Counted from the first letter of the stretch, positions 26,096 to 35,614 are shown. The stretch is DNA of 64,000 nt from Microbulbifer sp. MKSA007 (GCA_032615215.1 CP128433.1:620001-684000), one strand, 5' to 3'. Notes: generated by a model not told the origin, from the letters alone. A program made the numbers and translations.

Positions 26096-26833
26096 CTAGA
26101 TATTGAGGTTGCGGCCGCCGTCAACGGCAATAACCTGACCGTTGATATAGGGGGCATCACAGACCAGGAAGCGCACGGTTTTGGCGATATCGCTGGGGTC
26201 ACCGGTTCGGGCCAAAGGAATGCGATGGGTGATTTGTGCTTTCTTGGCTTCGTTAGTTGCCTCTTGCTCCGGCCAAAGAATGGCACCGGGGGCGACTGCA
26301 TTGACCCGGACCTGGGGAGACAGCTCCAGAGCGAGGCTTTTTGACAGCATTACCAGCCCAGCCTTGGCGGCGCAGTAAATAGTGTGCTCGGGCATCGGGC
26401 GCTCGGCGTGAATATCCGCCATATTAACAACGCAACCCTGTTGTTGGCTGAGTGTTTCTTTCAGGGCCTGAGTGAGAAAGAAGGGGGCTTTGAGGTTACT
26501 GCCTACCAGCCGATCCCAGTCCTCCTCGGTCGCCTTCCCCACAGGCGTGGGGTGAAATGCTGAGGCATTGTTGATCAAAACATCAATACCGCCCCAGGCC
26601 TCTTGTGCACGTTGGGCCAGATTGGAACAGGCTTCGGCGCTATTCAACTCACTGTGCAACGCTATGGCAGAGTTGGGACGACGTTGGTTCAGCTCGTTTG
26701 CCAGTGCCTTGGCAGCATCAGCCGAGTTGCGATAGTGAATAACAACTCTGTGATCTCTATGTAGTTCTTCAGCAATAGCACGACCCAGGCGTGCAGCGGC
26801 ACCGGTAATTAGCACATTACGCAATGTAGTCAT
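26096..26833 (-). CDS. Pteridine reductase (short-chain dehydrogenase)
   Basis: A 245-residue SDR enzyme. The cofactor motif is TGAAARLGRAIAE with the Arg-for-Gly substitution (TGxxxRxG) typical of pteridine reductases, which use NADPH to reduce biopterin or folate derivatives. The catalytic YCAAKAG and the NNASAF motif are in place. Its start overlaps the end of cca by 17 nt, so translation is coupled. Pteridine reductases often sit beside folate genes in this lineage, and folB-folK lie 5.5 kb away. FolM-like dihydromonapterin reductase is an alternative description. Confidence 0.88.
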   Translation of the reverse strand: MTTLRNVLITGAAARLGRAIAEELHRDHRVVIHYRNSADAAKALANELNQRRPNSAIALHSELNSAEACSNLAQRAQEAWGGIDVLINNASAFHPTPVGKATEEDWDRLVGSNLKAPFFLTQALKETLSQQQGCVVNMADIHAERPMPEHTIYCAAKAGLVMLSKSLALELSPQVRVNAVAPGAILWPEQEATNEAKKAQITHRIPLARTGDPSDIAKTVRFLVCDAPYINGQVIAVDGGRNLNI

Positions 26834-28037
26834 CCTTTACTTTGGCGATTGCCTTGATGCGCTCCCGGTCCAGTGCTTGCCCGAGTTTCGCACCCTGGTA
26901 GCCCTGTTTAATCAACTCCTCAGCAGTTACTGCCGCTGCCCCATCTCGAGCGGCGCGCAAAAAGTCCACCTGTGGATAATCTCGATTCTCCAGTCCCTCA
27001 CGACCTCGGGCATCAGCCTCACAGGCGCGAAGAAAGTTTTCAAATCGCTCGGGACGTCGCAAGGCATCCAGACTGCGGATCATCTTCATAATGGTCTGTG
27101 GGCGCAATTCGAAGGCTCTGTGGCAATGCAGGTGATATTCGCAGACCCCGACAGCTAGTGCTGTCAGGTCTTTTGGGGTACGCCAGCGCTCACAGACGGC
27201 CTTTACAAGAGGTACGCCTGCGGCCTCGTGGCCGTGGTGGCTGGGGAGAATCTCCTCGGGAGTCAGTCCTTTGCCCAGGTCGTGTAGCAGTACTGCAAAA
27301 CGCAAGGGGAGCTCTGCCGGTGCGGCGCGCAGGGCTAGTAGTACGTGTTCTCCAGTGTCCACTTCGGGATGGTGTTTGGGCGGCTGAGGAACACCAAACA
27401 AATTCTCTAACTCTGGTAAAAGTACTGATAGGGCGCCGCAGTCTCGCAGTACCCGAATAAAAATATCGGGGTCTGGCTCGGTAAGTGCCCGGCTTACCTC
27501 TTTCCAGACCCTCTCGGCCACCAGATATTCCACTTCACCTGCTTCTACCATGTGGCGCATGAGTATCATGGTCTCAGGAGCAACGCTAAAGCCGAGGTGA
27601 TGGTAGCGGGCGGCAAAGCGGGCCACTCGCAGTACTCTTAGGGGGTCTTCTGCAAAAGCAGGGGAAACATGGCGCAAAAGCCGAGCTCCAAGATCTTCCT
27701 GCCCACCGTAGGGGTCAATTAGATTGCCGTTGGTGTCTTCTGCAATGGCATTAATAGTGAGATCTCGCCTCAGAAGATCCTCTTCCAGGGTGATATTGGC
27801 ATCGGCATTAACGGTAAATCCGCCATAGCCGTGTCCGCTCTTTCTTTCGGTGCGAGCGAGCGCGTATTCTTCACCGGTCTCAGGGTGTAGGAATACTGGA
27901 AAATCTTTGCCGACAGGGCTGTATCCGAGGTCCTGCATTCTATCTGCATCTGCCCCAACCACTACCCAGTCACGCTCGGTGACTGGACGATTCAAAAGTT
28001 TGTCGCGCACTGCGCCGCCAACAAGGTAGATCTTCAA
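26817..28037 (-). CDS. cca: CCA-adding tRNA nucleotidyltransferase, multifunctional form
   Basis: A 406-residue class II CCA enzyme that builds or repairs the 3'-CCA of tRNA. The nucleotidyltransferase head shows GGAVRDKLL and TERDWVVVGA, with the RRDLTINAI and EDPLRVLRVARFAARY helices. The C-terminal HD domain (VLLHDLGKG, near residue 250) marks the multifunctional type with phosphatase/phosphodiesterase activity found in gammaproteobacteria. It is preceded by a candidate small-RNA or leader transcript that ends in a terminator 140 nt before its start codon. It is followed by the overlapping pteridine reductase gene. Confidence 0.96.
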   Translation of the reverse strand: MKIYLVGGAVRDKLLNRPVTERDWVVVGADADRMQDLGYSPVGKDFPVFLHPETGEEYALARTERKSGHGYGGFTVNADANITLEEDLLRRDLTINAIAEDTNGNLIDPYGGQEDLGARLLRHVSPAFAEDPLRVLRVARFAARYHHLGFSVAPETMILMRHMVEAGEVEYLVAERVWKEVSRALTEPDPDIFIRVLRDCGALSVLLPELENLFGVPQPPKHHPEVDTGEHVLLALRAAPAELPLRFAVLLHDLGKGLTPEEILPSHHGHEAAGVPLVKAVCERWRTPKDLTALAVGVCEYHLHCHRAFELRPQTIMKMIRSLDALRRPERFENFLRACEADARGREGLENRDYPQVDFLRAARDGAAAVTAEELIKQGYQGAKLGQALDRERIKAIAKVKDDYIA

Positions 28038-28176
28038 AGCATTTGCTCCAGAGCTGGAGGGACCTGTGATCTGATAGGTGATTGTACTGCCATAAGTCCA
28101 TTTGTTCCGGCGTTGTTCCAGGTTTGTCTGCTGGACGGAGGGTGAGGGGTGGGGATGTAAGAAGCTTCGGCAAGAT

Positions 28177-28207
28177 AAAAAAAAGGCCCCAAAAAAACAA
28201 GGGGGCC
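28177..28207 (-). terminator. Strong intrinsic terminator ending the candidate small RNA
   Basis: A six-GC-pair stem is formed by 28202-28207 and 28185-28190 with an 11-nt loop. Eight consecutive T follow on the minus strand. Confidence 0.85.
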
Positions 28208-28319
28208 CAGGGTCTTAGGGTATTCGCTTAGCAAACATTTCTTCGCCAACTATGGGGGCTCTGACTTAACAACCACTCCACTGGAAGGGATCCCGTGACA
28301 AGTCCCAAGTCACGAATCT
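28177..28319 (-). ncRNA. Candidate small RNA or cca leader with own promoter and terminator
   Basis: Minus-strand transcript of about 143 nt predicted from its boundaries. The promoter is TTGACA-16 nt-TAGAAT (28348-28353 and 28326-28331). A hairpin CGTGAC/GTCACG (28309-28314 and 28294-28299) presents TTGGGACTT in its loop close to the 5' end. A strong terminator, GGCCCC/GGGGCC (28202-28207 and 28185-28190) followed by eight T (28177-28184), ends it. It has no convincing coding frame and matches no RNA family I could recognise (6S, SRP, RnpB and tmRNA were considered). It may be a free small RNA or an attenuated leader of cca, 140 nt downstream. Confidence 0.62.
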
Positions 28320-28325
28320 AGCGCC

Positions 28326-28353
28326 ATTCTAAGGAACCTGTCTTACCTGTCAA
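28326..28353 (-). promoter_or_regulatory. Near-consensus sigma-70 promoter upstream of cca
   Basis: TTGACA (28348-28353) and TAGAAT (28326-28331) on the minus strand are separated by 16 nt. A GGCGC discriminator follows, of the GC-rich kind seen at growth-rate-controlled promoters. Confidence 0.7.
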
Positions 28354-28569
28354 CTATATCTATTAGTATTTTTTGAGGGGGTTGTTCCGCTGTTCGTTAA
28401 TAAATTACATGGACCGAATTTCGGGCTGGGTTTGCAGCATTAAACAGCATAATTTATAGGGGCGGTTCAGCTGGACAGGATAATTTCACGTGTAACTCTG
28501 TGGGGCAGAGGATACTTTCGGGAAGTTGACTGTTCTTCTTTTTAATCGCAGTTGTTGGGGAGAATAAAG

Positions 28570-29142
28570 ATGAGCGAATTACATGTGCTAACCACCGGGG
28601 AAGCAGCCAGGTACTGCGGTGTTAACTTCCGAACGGTGATTCGCTGGATTGAGCGTGGCCAGCTCAAGGCATACAAACTTCCAGGGCGCGGTGACCACCG
28701 TATCTGTGTTGAGGATTTCGTGGGCTTCCTGCGGGATAACTCAATGCCAGTTCCAAACGACTTGGCAGTTCCCAGTCGAAAAGTGCTCTTGTTAACGACT
28801 GATCCTGAGCTGACTTCAAGTGGACGCCAGGCGCTTCAACAGATGGGGTGTGAGGTTGAAGTAGCCAGTGATAGTTTTTCCGCCGGTATCATGATGGCGA
28901 GTGCCAAGCCGGCGTTGTTAGTGGTTGACACTGGGTTGCTTGGGGAGAGTGGGTTTCAGGTGCTGGACTACCTCAGATCCCGCAGTGAGTATTCGAACTT
29001 GAGCATTCTAGTTGTACCTTCTGATGATGATGGAGAGAAAGCCCGTTGGCTGGATGCTGGAGCTGATGCCCTTTTAACTCACCGCTCTGAGCACGGTGAA
29101 CTTTCTGCAAAGGCCAAGCTTTTGTTGGAAGCTGATGCCTAA
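28570..29142 (+). CDS. Excisionase-type HTH protein with C-terminal receiver-like domain
   Basis: A 190-residue protein. Residues about 6-60 form a MerR/excisionase-like winged HTH (TTGEAARYCGVNFRTVIRWI, then GDHRICVEDFVGFL). Residues about 72-188 have the length and hydrophobic pattern of a response-regulator receiver. An aspartate is present in LLVVDTGLLGESG, but the usual second acidic residue at the start is TTD, and the conserved Lys-Pro is replaced (LLTHRSE), so phosphorylation is doubtful. The ATG at 28570 has GGGGAGA at good spacing. It lies beside the SpoVR-YeaH-PrkA group, convergent with it. Targets are unknown. Confidence 0.75.
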   Translation: MSELHVLTTGEAARYCGVNFRTVIRWIERGQLKAYKLPGRGDHRICVEDFVGFLRDNSMPVPNDLAVPSRKVLLLTTDPELTSSGRQALQQMGCEVEVASDSFSAGIMMASAKPALLVVDTGLLGESGFQVLDYLRSRSEYSNLSILVVPSDDDGEKARWLDAGADALLTHRSEHGELSAKAKLLLEADA

Positions 29143-29218
29143 GTAGCGTGATCCGCTAGAAGGCATTATTTCCCCATTCTGTGCGGGGCTGGTATTTCAA
29201 CAGTTCCCGTGCTGAAAC

Positions 29219-30808
29219 CTAAATGGGTTTTGGTATTAGCATGGACTCCTCTTCACCCTCCGGTCGGTCCCGACCTTGCTCCGGGCAGTGACAACTGGCC
29301 GTTATTTGATCCCCGTTCAAACTGTTCAGGTGAACATCGAAGCCCCATAGCCGGTGAAGATGCCTTAGCACCTCTGTTGTATCTTTACCGAGAGGTCGGC
29401 GGCGGTGCTGCGTATGGTGCAGGGTCAGTGAACGGTCACCACGGGTATCTACTGAATATACTTGGATATTCGGTTCCCGATTGCCCAGGTTGTACTGTCC
29501 CGCAAGGTTCTCCCTTAACTGGCGATAACCGCTCTCATCGTGAATTGCGCTGACAATGATATCGTTCTCTTTATCGTTGTCGCTGATACAAAATAGTTTC
29601 ATGTCTCGCATAACCTTGGGAGACAGGAATTGTAAAATAAAACTTTCATCTTTGAAGTCGCGCATGGCGAACTGAAGGGTTTCACGCCAATTACTTCCAG
29701 CAATGTCTGGGAACCAGCAGCGATCCTCTTCAGTGGGGCTTTCACAGATACGCCGTAAGTCAGTAAAAATACTGAAGCCCAGGGTATAGGGATTGATACC
29801 GCTGTAGTGAGGGCTGTCAAAAGAGGGTTGGTAGATAACATTGGTGTGGCTTTGTAGAAACTCCATCATAAAGCCTTCAGTCACCCGCCCGCGCTTGTAC
29901 AGCTCGGTTAAGAGAGTGTAGTGCCAGAAGGTAGCCCAGCCCTCATTCATTACTTGGGTTTGCCGCTGTGGATAAAAGTATTGGGCCAGCTTACGTACAA
30001 TGCGCACCAGTTCCCGTTGCCAGTTTTCCAGTAGAGGGGCATTTTTCTCAACAAAGTACAGGATATTCTCCTGAGGCTCTTCGGGGAAGCGTTTCTCCTT
30101 TGTCTCCTCTATACCGTCACCGAGTTTTGGGATGGTCCTCCATAAATCATTGAGCTGTCTTTGGCGGTACTCTTCTCGCTCTTGCTGTTGGCGTTCTTCT
30201 TCAATAGCCGAGATTGGGTAAGGGCGTTTATAGCGATCTACACCGTAATTCATTAGGGCATGACAGGAGTCGAGAATGGCCTCGACTTCATCAAGCCCAT
30301 AGCGCTCTTCACAGCGGGAAATATAATTTTTGGCAAAGATCAGATAGTCAATAATACTGCTGGCATCTGTCCAGGAGCGAAACAGGTAATTCCCTTTAAA
30401 GAAAGAGTTGTGCCCATAGGAGGCGTGAGCAATCACCAAAGCCTGCATTGTCATGGTATTTTCTTCCATGAGGTAAGCGATGCAGGGATTAGAATTAATC
30501 ACTATTTCATAAGCCAGCCCCATCAATCCGCGCTGGTAATTATTTTCCACGCTGATAAATTGCTTGCCAAAAGACCAGTGGTGATAACCCACTGGCATTC
30601 CTACCGAGGAGTAGGCATCCATCATCTGCTCGGAGCAGATAACTTCAATCTGATTTGGGTAGGTATCTAACCCAAATTCTTCTGCCAGTGCGCCGATGGC
30701 GCGATCATATTCCTGAATTAATTCAAAAGTCCATTCTGAGCTTGTTGATATGGGCTGACGCGACTCAGATTCAGGTGCTTCAGCGCCACTGGCAAATTTG
30801 TCGAGCAT
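29219..30808 (-). CDS. ycgB: SpoVR family protein
   Basis: A 529-residue SpoVR protein, homologous to E. coli YcgB and Bacillus SpoVR; the biochemical function is unknown. The N-terminal WTFELIQEYDRAIGALAEEF, the central MNEGWATFWHYTLL and the NPYTLGFSIFTDLRRI block are family hallmarks. Its ATG shares one base with the stop of the preceding yeaH-like gene (TGATG), so the two are translationally coupled. In many proteobacteria PrkA, YeaH and SpoVR form one stationary-phase/stress module, and the same order is kept here. Confidence 0.95.
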   Translation of the reverse strand: MLDKFASGAEAPESESRQPISTSSEWTFELIQEYDRAIGALAEEFGLDTYPNQIEVICSEQMMDAYSSVGMPVGYHHWSFGKQFISVENNYQRGLMGLAYEIVINSNPCIAYLMEENTMTMQALVIAHASYGHNSFFKGNYLFRSWTDASSIIDYLIFAKNYISRCEERYGLDEVEAILDSCHALMNYGVDRYKRPYPISAIEEERQQQEREEYRQRQLNDLWRTIPKLGDGIEETKEKRFPEEPQENILYFVEKNAPLLENWQRELVRIVRKLAQYFYPQRQTQVMNEGWATFWHYTLLTELYKRGRVTEGFMMEFLQSHTNVIYQPSFDSPHYSGINPYTLGFSIFTDLRRICESPTEEDRCWFPDIAGSNWRETLQFAMRDFKDESFILQFLSPKVMRDMKLFCISDNDKENDIIVSAIHDESGYRQLRENLAGQYNLGNREPNIQVYSVDTRGDRSLTLHHTQHRRRPLGKDTTEVLRHLHRLWGFDVHLNSLNGDQITASCHCPEQGRDRPEGEEESMLIPKPI

Positions 30809-32085
30809 CAGGCAGTCACCTTTTTGCGGAACAGTTGTCGGAACACCGGATAAATATCCTGTACATCGACAATCTGCTCCATAGCAAAGTGATCAGGGAA
30901 TAAAGTGCGGACACTTTCATACTCTTCCCACAGGGCCTGGTGATCTCTGGGAGTGATTTCCACATAAGAGTAATACTGCACATGGGGCATAATATCGTCG
31001 ATAAGGATTCGGTGGCAGGTACTGGAGTCATCGTTCCAGTTATCACCATCTGAGGCCTGGGCTCCATAGATATTCCATTCGCTGGCGGGGTAGCGATCTC
31101 TTATAATACGTCGCATTAATTTGAGCGCGCTTGAGACAATGGTGCCGCCAGTTTCCCGTGAATAGAAAAACTCCTCTTCATCAACTTCTTTGGCGCTAGT
31201 GTGGTGTCGAATAAAAACGACTTCTGTATATTCATAACTGCGCTGTAGGAACAAATATAAAAGTAAGAAGAAGCGTTTGGCCATATCCTTTGTGGCTTGG
31301 TTCATCGAGCCGGATACATCCATCAGGCAAAACATCACTGCCCTAGATCGAGGTTTTGGTTGTCGAATCAGCAGGTTATATTTCAGGTCGAAATCATCGA
31401 GGAAAGGGACTCGATTGATACGGCTGCGAAGTTCGGCGATTTGGTTTTTAAGAGCCTCAATTTTGCGCTGGTCTCGCAGAGCAGTATCTTTGTTTTCTTC
31501 TTGGGATAGGTCTTCCTCTAAATTGCGCAGGTTTCTTCGCTTATTACTGGTCAAGGCGATGCGTCTTGCATGGGCAGCCCTGAGTGAGCGGATCACATTG
31601 AGACGACCTGGAGTTCCTTCATTACTAATTCCGGCACGTACTATTTGAAAAGACTCGTTGCCGGCCAGGCGTTGCTTGATCATATTGGGCAGCTGGAGCC
31701 CCTCAAACATAAAGTCCAGAAACTCTTCTTGTGATATCTGGAAGACAAATTCATCAACCCCTTCCCCGCTATCACTGGCACCACCACCATTTCCATCACC
31801 GCCTCGCTGACCTTGACGAGGGATACGATCACCAGCAGTAAATTGCTTGTTTCCGGGTAGAACTCGCTCTACGTGCCCACCGCTACCGTGAGAAAATAAG
31901 GGTTCGCTGATATCCCGAGTAGGGATACTGATTTGCTCTCCCTTATCCATGTCCATAATAGAGCGGCTATTCATGGCGTCGCCGACAGCTTTCTTAATGT
32001 GAGCTTTGTAGCGCCTTAAGAATCGCTGCCGATTAACCGTACTCTTTTTCTTTCCATTCAAGCGGCGGTCGATGATATAGCTCAT
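30808..32085 (-). CDS. yeaH: YeaH/YhbH family protein (DUF444), vWA-like
   Basis: A 425-residue DUF444 protein. The N-terminus MSYIIDRRLNGKKKSTVNRQ is typical, followed by a glycine-rich low-complexity stretch (about 85-120). The second half contains a von Willebrand A-like domain with the metal-site motif MDVSGSM near residue 240. The ATG at 32085 is chosen over an upstream TTG-initiated extension because it gives this canonical N-terminus. It lies between prkA and the SpoVR gene and probably works with the PrkA kinase. The direct partner or substrate is not known. Confidence 0.94.
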   Translation of the reverse strand: MSYIIDRRLNGKKKSTVNRQRFLRRYKAHIKKAVGDAMNSRSIMDMDKGEQISIPTRDISEPLFSHGSGGHVERVLPGNKQFTAGDRIPRQGQRGGDGNGGGASDSGEGVDEFVFQISQEEFLDFMFEGLQLPNMIKQRLAGNESFQIVRAGISNEGTPGRLNVIRSLRAAHARRIALTSNKRRNLRNLEEDLSQEENKDTALRDQRKIEALKNQIAELRSRINRVPFLDDFDLKYNLLIRQPKPRSRAVMFCLMDVSGSMNQATKDMAKRFFLLLYLFLQRSYEYTEVVFIRHHTSAKEVDEEEFFYSRETGGTIVSSALKLMRRIIRDRYPASEWNIYGAQASDGDNWNDDSSTCHRILIDDIMPHVQYYSYVEITPRDHQALWEEYESVRTLFPDHFAMEQIVDVQDIYPVFRQLFRKKVTA

Positions 32086-32323
32086 ATTTCTGCCTTTGTT
32101 CTGAATAAAGCTCACAGGCATCCATCGCCATAAATCTATTCAGAATATTTCCTGCTGAATCCACCAAACACAATTGTTGGTATCTTCACTATAGCGAGCC
32201 ATTGAGGGTCCCGATGAGATGCTGTGAAATCACTCAAGTGCTCACTAAAAGTTAATGATCTAATCAGTATCCGGATTTGGCTTCCTCGTATTTTTCCAGT
32301 GACCTTAATAGAGGAAAACCTTA

Positions 32324-34246
32324 CTACTGAGATTTTCTCACTCGTAGATACCATTCGGATAACAGTCTAACCTGCTTCTCGGTATAGCCCCGTTCAACCA
32401 TACGCGCAACGAAGTCTGCATGCTTGCGTTTATCATCTGCTGAGGCCTTGGTATTAAAGGATATAACTGGCAGAAGATCTTCCGTATTGGAGAACATTTT
32501 TTTCTCGATAACGGCACGTAGTTTCTCGTAAGATCTCCAGTCGGGATTTTTTCCTTGATTGTTAGCCCTGGCGCGGAGAACAAAATTGACTATTTCATTG
32601 CGGAAATCTTTTGGATTGGAAATTCCTGCAGGTTTTTCTGTCTTTTCAAGCTCTTCATTAAGGGCGCCGCGATCCAGTATTTCACCGGTTTCGGGATCGC
32701 GATATTCCTGGTCCTGTATCCAAAAATCAGCGTAAGTGACATAGCGATCAAACAAGTTTTGGCCGTATTCAGCGTAGGATTCCAGGTAAGCTGTTTGGAT
32801 TTCCTTACCGATAAATTCTACGTATCTTGGAGCTAAATATTCCTTGATAAACCCGAGGTAAGTCTCTTGCACTTCTGGTGGAAATTGCTCCTGCTCTATT
32901 TGTTGTTCCAGAACATAGAGTAGGTGGACTGGATTTGCCGCCACCTCAGTAGCATCGAAATTAAAAACTTTTGAGAGGATCTTAAAGGAGAAACGGGTGG
33001 ATAGTCCGTTCATGCCTTCGTCTACCCCTGCATTATCCCTGTACTCCTGAATGGTTTTTGCTTTGGGGTCGGTATCCTTTAGGTTTTCACCATCATAGAT
33101 ACGCATCTTTGAATAAAGGCTGGAGTTCTCAGGGTTTTTAACTCTCGATAATACAGAGAATTGCGCCAACATCCGCAGGGTGTCTGGTGCACAGGGCGCT
33201 TTTGACAAGGAGCTATTTTCTAGCAGTTTCTGATAGATTCGTATTTCTTCCTGCACTCTTACACAGTAGGGCACCTTGACGATATAAATACGATCCAGGA
33301 AAGCCTCATTGTTGCGATTATTGCGGAAGGATTGCCATTCTGATTCATTGGAATGAGCGAGGATTGTACCGTTGAACGGAATTGACCCCAATCCCTCTGT
33401 ACTGTTGTAATTTCCTTCTTGTGTTGCAGTTAGTAGGGGGTGAAGCACCTTGATAGGCGCTTTGAACATCTCGACAAACTCCATCAGTCCCTGGTTGGCC
33501 CTGCATAAACTACCAGAAAAGCTATAGGCGTCAGGGTCATTCTGGGGGAAATCCTCAAGCTTACGAATGTCGATTTTGCCAACTAGTGATGAAATATCCT
33601 GGTTATTTTCATCACCGGGCTCTGTTTTTGAGATAGCAACTTGATCGAGAATAGAAGGACGAATTTTTACGACACGGAATTTACTGATGTCCCCTTTAAA
33701 TTCATGCAATCGCTTAACAGACCAGGGAGACATAATAGTGTTAACGTATCGACGTGCAATTCCGTAGTCCTCTTCAAGGATGCGGCCATCCTCAGTAGGA
33801 GAGAAAAGGCTCAAGGGAGATTCAAATACTGGCGATCCCTTAATTGCATAGATGGGCACCTGCTCCATCAAGGCTTTTAGCCGCTCTGCAAGGGATGACT
33901 TTCCGCCACCAACAGGACCTAGCAAGTACAGGATTTGCTTCTTCTCTTCCAGACCCTGTGCGGCATGTCGGAAGAAAGAGACAATTTGCTCTATGGCTTC
34001 CTCCATACCATAGAATTCACTGAAGGCCTTGTATCGCTTAATAACCTTATTACAGAAAATACGTGACAGGCGCGGGTCCCGTGAGGTGTCTACCAGTTCG
34101 GCCTCGCCAATGGCCATCAGCATCCTCTCAGCTGGTGACGCATAGGCACTGCGGTCTGTCTTACACAGCTCCAGGTATTCCTGAATACTGAGTTCCTCGT
34201 CCTGGATAGATTCGTATCTTTCCAAGTAGTGATTGAAAATTGTCAT
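32324..34246 (-). CDS. prkA: PrkA family AAA/serine protein kinase (YeaG)
   Basis: A 640-residue PrkA protein. It combines an N-terminal AAA ATPase module, with Walker A in LLGPVGGGKSSLAERL near residue 110, and a C-terminal PrkA kinase-like domain. In E. coli, YeaG/YeaH are made under nitrogen starvation and other stress, depending on alternative sigma factors. AGGGAGG precedes the start codon. It is the first gene of the group; 238 bp separate it from yeaH. In the leader region CTATATAAG, near 34505-34513 on the minus strand, could serve as an RpoS-like -10. Confidence 0.95.
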   Translation of the reverse strand: MTIFNHYLERYESIQDEELSIQEYLELCKTDRSAYASPAERMLMAIGEAELVDTSRDPRLSRIFCNKVIKRYKAFSEFYGMEEAIEQIVSFFRHAAQGLEEKKQILYLLGPVGGGKSSLAERLKALMEQVPIYAIKGSPVFESPLSLFSPTEDGRILEEDYGIARRYVNTIMSPWSVKRLHEFKGDISKFRVVKIRPSILDQVAISKTEPGDENNQDISSLVGKIDIRKLEDFPQNDPDAYSFSGSLCRANQGLMEFVEMFKAPIKVLHPLLTATQEGNYNSTEGLGSIPFNGTILAHSNESEWQSFRNNRNNEAFLDRIYIVKVPYCVRVQEEIRIYQKLLENSSLSKAPCAPDTLRMLAQFSVLSRVKNPENSSLYSKMRIYDGENLKDTDPKAKTIQEYRDNAGVDEGMNGLSTRFSFKILSKVFNFDATEVAANPVHLLYVLEQQIEQEQFPPEVQETYLGFIKEYLAPRYVEFIGKEIQTAYLESYAEYGQNLFDRYVTYADFWIQDQEYRDPETGEILDRGALNEELEKTEKPAGISNPKDFRNEIVNFVLRARANNQGKNPDWRSYEKLRAVIEKKMFSNTEDLLPVISFNTKASADDKRKHADFVARMVERGYTEKQVRLLSEWYLRVRKSQ

Positions 34247-34585
34247 GGTGTCTACCTCCCTGTAGCCTACTGGAATTAGCTCAGTTTCCTGCTTTGGTTA
34301 GGATGTCGTACGCCCTTGGCTTCTCTTGCCCAAATGGGACGAGCGATGCATGAGCTGTAAAGTCCAGATCGTGTTTGGGATACGCTTGGCGTGAAGCACT
34401 ATCGTTATTGCCGCTGTGAACCTTGTTCTTTGCTGGAGTAAGTATTGAATGCCCCCCAGCTTTTCCAGCATAGCTTTCCCTTTGAATGAGACAGTGGAAT
34501 GTCACTTATATAGGTTGAATTGGGCGGCTGTTTTACGCTTTACTACAGCCCATATTGGGTAGTAGAAAAATATTGAGGAATGGAA
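34247..34585. other. Divergent prkA-galE intergenic region
   Basis: These 339 bp hold the upstream regions of both genes. On the minus strand a CCTATATAAG box near 34505-34514 is a possible stress-type -10 element. A 74-codon minus-strand frame here (34281-34505) has no family resemblance and is not called. On the plus strand GAGGA (34575-34579) is the galE ribosome site. Confidence 0.4.
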
Positions 34586-35614
34586 ATGTCGATTTTGGTG
34601 ACTGGAGGTGCTGGATATATTGGCAGTCATACCTGCATAGAGTTGCTTGCTGCCGACTTTGAGCCTGTAGTTGTGGATAACCTATCGAACAGCAGTGAGG
34701 AAGCCCTACGGAGGGTTGAATTAATTACTGGCAAAGATATTCCTTTTCACAATCTGGATATTAGTGATAAGGAAGGTTTACGCAAAGTATTCTCTGATCA
34801 TAAGATTGACGCTGTAATTCACTTTGCGGGGTTAAAAGCAGTTGGTGAATCTGTTGCGCAGCCACTGCGCTATTACCAGAATAATGTAGCTGGGACCTTG
34901 ACCTTATGCGAGGTGATGGAGGAGTTTGGGGTTCACCGCCTGATCTTCAGTTCGTCGGCAACGGTTTATGGTGATCCTGAAACAGTACCAATTAAAGAAG
35001 ATTTCCCTACTGGCGCAACCAACCCCTATGGCTCAAGTAAGTTGATTGTGGAAAACATGTTGCGAGACCTTTGTGCTGCACCGAACAGCCAGTGGAAAGT
35101 GAGCTTGTTGCGTTACTTCAATCCGATTGGAGCCCATGAAAGTGGGACTATTGGTGAAGATCCCAGTGGTATCCCCAATAACTTACTACCCTATGTTTCC
35201 CAAGTGGCAGTAGGTAGATTGGAGCAGTTGCAGGTTTTTGGTGGTGATTATGATACCGTCGATGGTACTGGAGTTCGAGATTATATACATGTAGTTGATC
35301 TGGCTCGCGGACACTTGGCGGCGCTGAATTTAATTTGTAGAGAAGATATTTCTGAGGGTTGTTATACCCATAATTTGGGGACGGGACAGGGCAGTTCTGT
35401 TTTACAAGTCGTACGTGCTTTCGAGAGTGTCAGTGGGAAGGAAATCCCCTATAACATTGCTCCACGGAGACCCGGAGATATTGCAGAGTGCTATGCAGAT
35501 CCAGACCTGGCTGAAACAGAGTTGGGGTGGAAAGCTGAGTATGATTTAGTGCGTATGGTGAAAGATACTTGGCGTTGGCAGTATAAAAATCCTAAAGGGT
35601 ACAGTGCAGATTAG
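34586..35614 (+). CDS. galE: UDP-glucose 4-epimerase GalE
   Basis: A 342-residue extended SDR that interconverts UDP-glucose and UDP-galactose with tightly bound NAD, supplying precursors for LPS and exopolysaccharide. The cofactor motif TGGAGYIGSH, the FSSSATVYG block and the catalytic NPYGSSK (YxxxK, about residue 148) are all present. ATG 34586 is chosen over ATG 34580 because GAGGA at 34575-34579 is then correctly spaced. It is transcribed away from prkA and probably alone. Confidence 0.95.
   Translation: MSILVTGGAGYIGSHTCIELLAADFEPVVVDNLSNSSEEALRRVELITGKDIPFHNLDISDKEGLRKVFSDHKIDAVIHFAGLKAVGESVAQPLRYYQNNVAGTLTLCEVMEEFGVHRLIFSSSATVYGDPETVPIKEDFPTGATNPYGSSKLIVENMLRDLCAAPNSQWKVSLLRYFNPIGAHESGTIGEDPSGIPNNLLPYVSQVAVGRLEQLQVFGGDYDTVDGTGVRDYIHVVDLARGHLAALNLICREDISEGCYTHNLGTGQGSSVLQVVRAFESVSGKEIPYNIAPRRPGDIAECYADPDLAETELGWKAEYDLVRMVKDTWRWQYKNPKGYSAD

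Noticed and set aside
28177..28319. 6S, SRP, RNase P or tmRNA at the candidate small RNA
   Set aside because: The plus strand begins GGGGGCTCTG like 4.5S RNA, but the SRP core loop is missing; no 6S central bubble or tmRNA/RNase P core motifs.
34281..34505. 74-codon minus-strand frame between prkA and galE
   Set aside because: Low-complexity polar composition, no resemblance; region better explained as divergent upstream DNA.
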